In this document: positions 4,628-5,038 of the stretch, piece by piece
How positions within the stretch are numbered: the first letter of the stretch is position 1
How the letters are laid out: each line of letters begins with the position of its first letter
From: Deltaproteobacteria bacterium
GTDB lineage: Bacteria > Desulfobacterota > Desulfobacteria > Desulfobacterales > B30-G6
Length of the DNA: 5,038 nucleotides
Direction: 5' to 3'
Assembly (NCBI GenBank): GCA_003647375.1
Contig: QMMS01000341.1
Span: 1 to 5,038, forward strand
Program-made: the position numbers and the translations under genes
Notes under the pieces: generated by a model
The model's input: the letters and a program-made list of their open reading frames with translations, nothing else
What the model was told of the DNA's origin: nothing
Databases searched by the model: none

Positions 4628-4656
4628 AAAGTGAGCGTTTAAATTTTAAGAATAAA
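4628..4656 (+). repeat. Right arm of an inverted repeat flanking the DUF4198 gene
   Basis: This 29-base stretch begins AAAGTGAGCG and ends AAGAATAAA. It is the inverted counterpart of 3684-3722, where the same sequence forms the 3' end of the DUF4198 gene including its TGA. The core AAATTTTAAGAAT also occurs in direct orientation at 3642-3654. The arm lies in the predicted leader between the promoter and the terminator. Confidence 0.65.
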
Positions 4657-4701
4657 TACCTTGTTCAAAACCAGACGGCTTCAGCCGCAAATCAATGCCC
4701 A

Positions 4702-4730
4702 TTTATACCGGGCTTTATACAGGAAGTCAA
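4702..4730 (-). promoter_or_regulatory. Sigma70-type promoter upstream of the DUF4198 gene
   Basis: On the minus strand TTGACT (4730-4725) and TATAAA (4707-4702) are exactly 17 bases apart; both match consensus at five of six positions. It starts 9 bases after the acyl-CoA dehydrogenase stop. Transcription from about 4695 would give a leader of about 165 bases. That leader holds a CGGC-TGAA-GCCG hairpin (4687-4676), the inverted-repeat arm and the intrinsic terminator. Confidence 0.6.
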
Positions 4731-4738
4731 TCCAGGTA

Positions 4739-5038
4739 TTAATATCCTTCCATCTTGGCAACCACCTCGCACATCACTTCGTCCGCCCCGCCGCCCACGG
4801 AAATAACGCGGGCATCTCTAAAGTAGCGGGTGATGAGCATCTCGTTCATAAAACCCATGCCTCCGTGCATCTGCATGCACCCGGCAGTCACATCCTGAAC
4901 CAGATGAGCGGTTTTCAGCTTGCCCATGGTAATCTCCCGGGTGGCATCCAGGCCGGCTTACTTCATGCGAACGATGTGGTAGGTCAACTGTTTGAGGCAT
5001 TCGATTTCCATCAACCACTCTGCCAGCCGGTGCTGCAG
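4739..5038 (-). pseudogene. Acyl-CoA dehydrogenase C-terminus with an in-frame stop (partial)
   Basis: The C-terminal 98 codons of an acyl-CoA dehydrogenase; the rest lies beyond the right edge. In one frame it reads LQHRLAEWLMEIECLKQ, LTYHIVRMK, then TAA (4960-4958), then AGLDATREITMGKLKTAHLV, MQMHGGMGFMNE, RYFRDARVISVGGGADEV and MEGY before the true TAA at 4741-4739. This is the C-terminal helical domain of the family, with the conserved MQMHGGMGF and RYFRDAR around the FAD/dimer region. The position of the usual YEGT glutamate reads VGGGA, so the catalytic base would be the earlier glutamate, as in isovaleryl- and long-chain-type enzymes. Homology continues on both sides of the stop in the same frame, so the gene carries one nonsense codon, probably from CAA or AAA/AAG. 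A protein cut here would lose the last 73 residues and probably be inactive. The alternative is a sequencing error. The shorter frame from ATG 4927 is just the tail. Confidence 0.85.

Noticed and set aside
4646..4702. Possible 18-codon leader peptide on the minus strand
   Set aside because: Its ATG overlaps the -10 box and lies upstream of the predicted transcription start, so it would not be in the mRNA.
4818..5018. 66-residue minus-strand frame across the acyl-CoA dehydrogenase end
   Set aside because: It is an alternative frame of the broken dehydrogenase; the family motifs are in the other frame.

Overview
The window looks like a stretch of chromosome from a Gram-negative, deltaproteobacterial (Desulfobacterota-like) anaerobe. 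I infer this from the periplasmic nickel/cobalt-uptake accessory proteins, the MarR/GNAT-type acetyltransferase, an acyl-CoA dehydrogenase remnant and dispersed palindromic repeats. No rRNA or other marker confirms the taxon. Most reading is on the minus strand; only the acetyltransferase gene reads on the plus strand.

Layout from left to right. (1) 1-999, minus: the end of an ABC-2 type export operon. It holds a complete ABC ATPase and, translationally coupled through a GTGA overlap, the first codons of a following gene that is probably the permease. (2) 1000-1447: a gene-poor stretch with a candidate promoter for the ATPase, an 89-bp palindromic repeat, and what looks like a decayed fragment of a HEPN-domain gene cut by that repeat. 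(3) 1448-1891, minus: a secreted META/HslJ-domain protein with a good sigma70-type promoter. (4) 1892-2252: a divergent intergenic region with a 35-bp palindrome, a plus-strand promoter and a 131-bp terminal-inverted-repeat element. (5) 2253-2837, plus: a GNAT acetyltransferase that resembles the C-terminal half of MarR-GNAT fusion proteins. The repeat element stands where the MarR half would be expected. (6) 2854-4528, minus: three exported proteins of the NikK/NikL (CbiK/CbiL) type: a DUF4198 protein, a small beta-domain protein, and a coiled-coil/TM protein overlapping it by ATGA. (7) 4529-4738: a promoter and a leader that ends in a strong intrinsic terminator just before the DUF4198 gene. 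(8) 4739-5038, minus: the C-terminal end of an acyl-CoA dehydrogenase broken by an in-frame TAA.

How the genes work together: the NikK/NikL-like proteins would sit in or on the periplasmic side of the inner membrane and normally assist an energy-coupling-factor Ni/Co transporter (NikMQO/CbiMQO). No M, Q or O gene is present here, and the set is closed by a convergent gene, so the partner must be encoded elsewhere or be lost. The other genes show no pathway link to each other.

The region has several signs of decay or rearrangement: the nonsense codon, the truncated MarR-GNAT, the HEPN remnant, two palindromic elements, and inverted repeats flanking the DUF4198 gene. I did not find a convincing new multi-gene system. 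The best leads are the terminator-bearing leader of the metal-uptake gene, the orphan split NikL arrangement and the inverted repeats around the DUF4198 gene.
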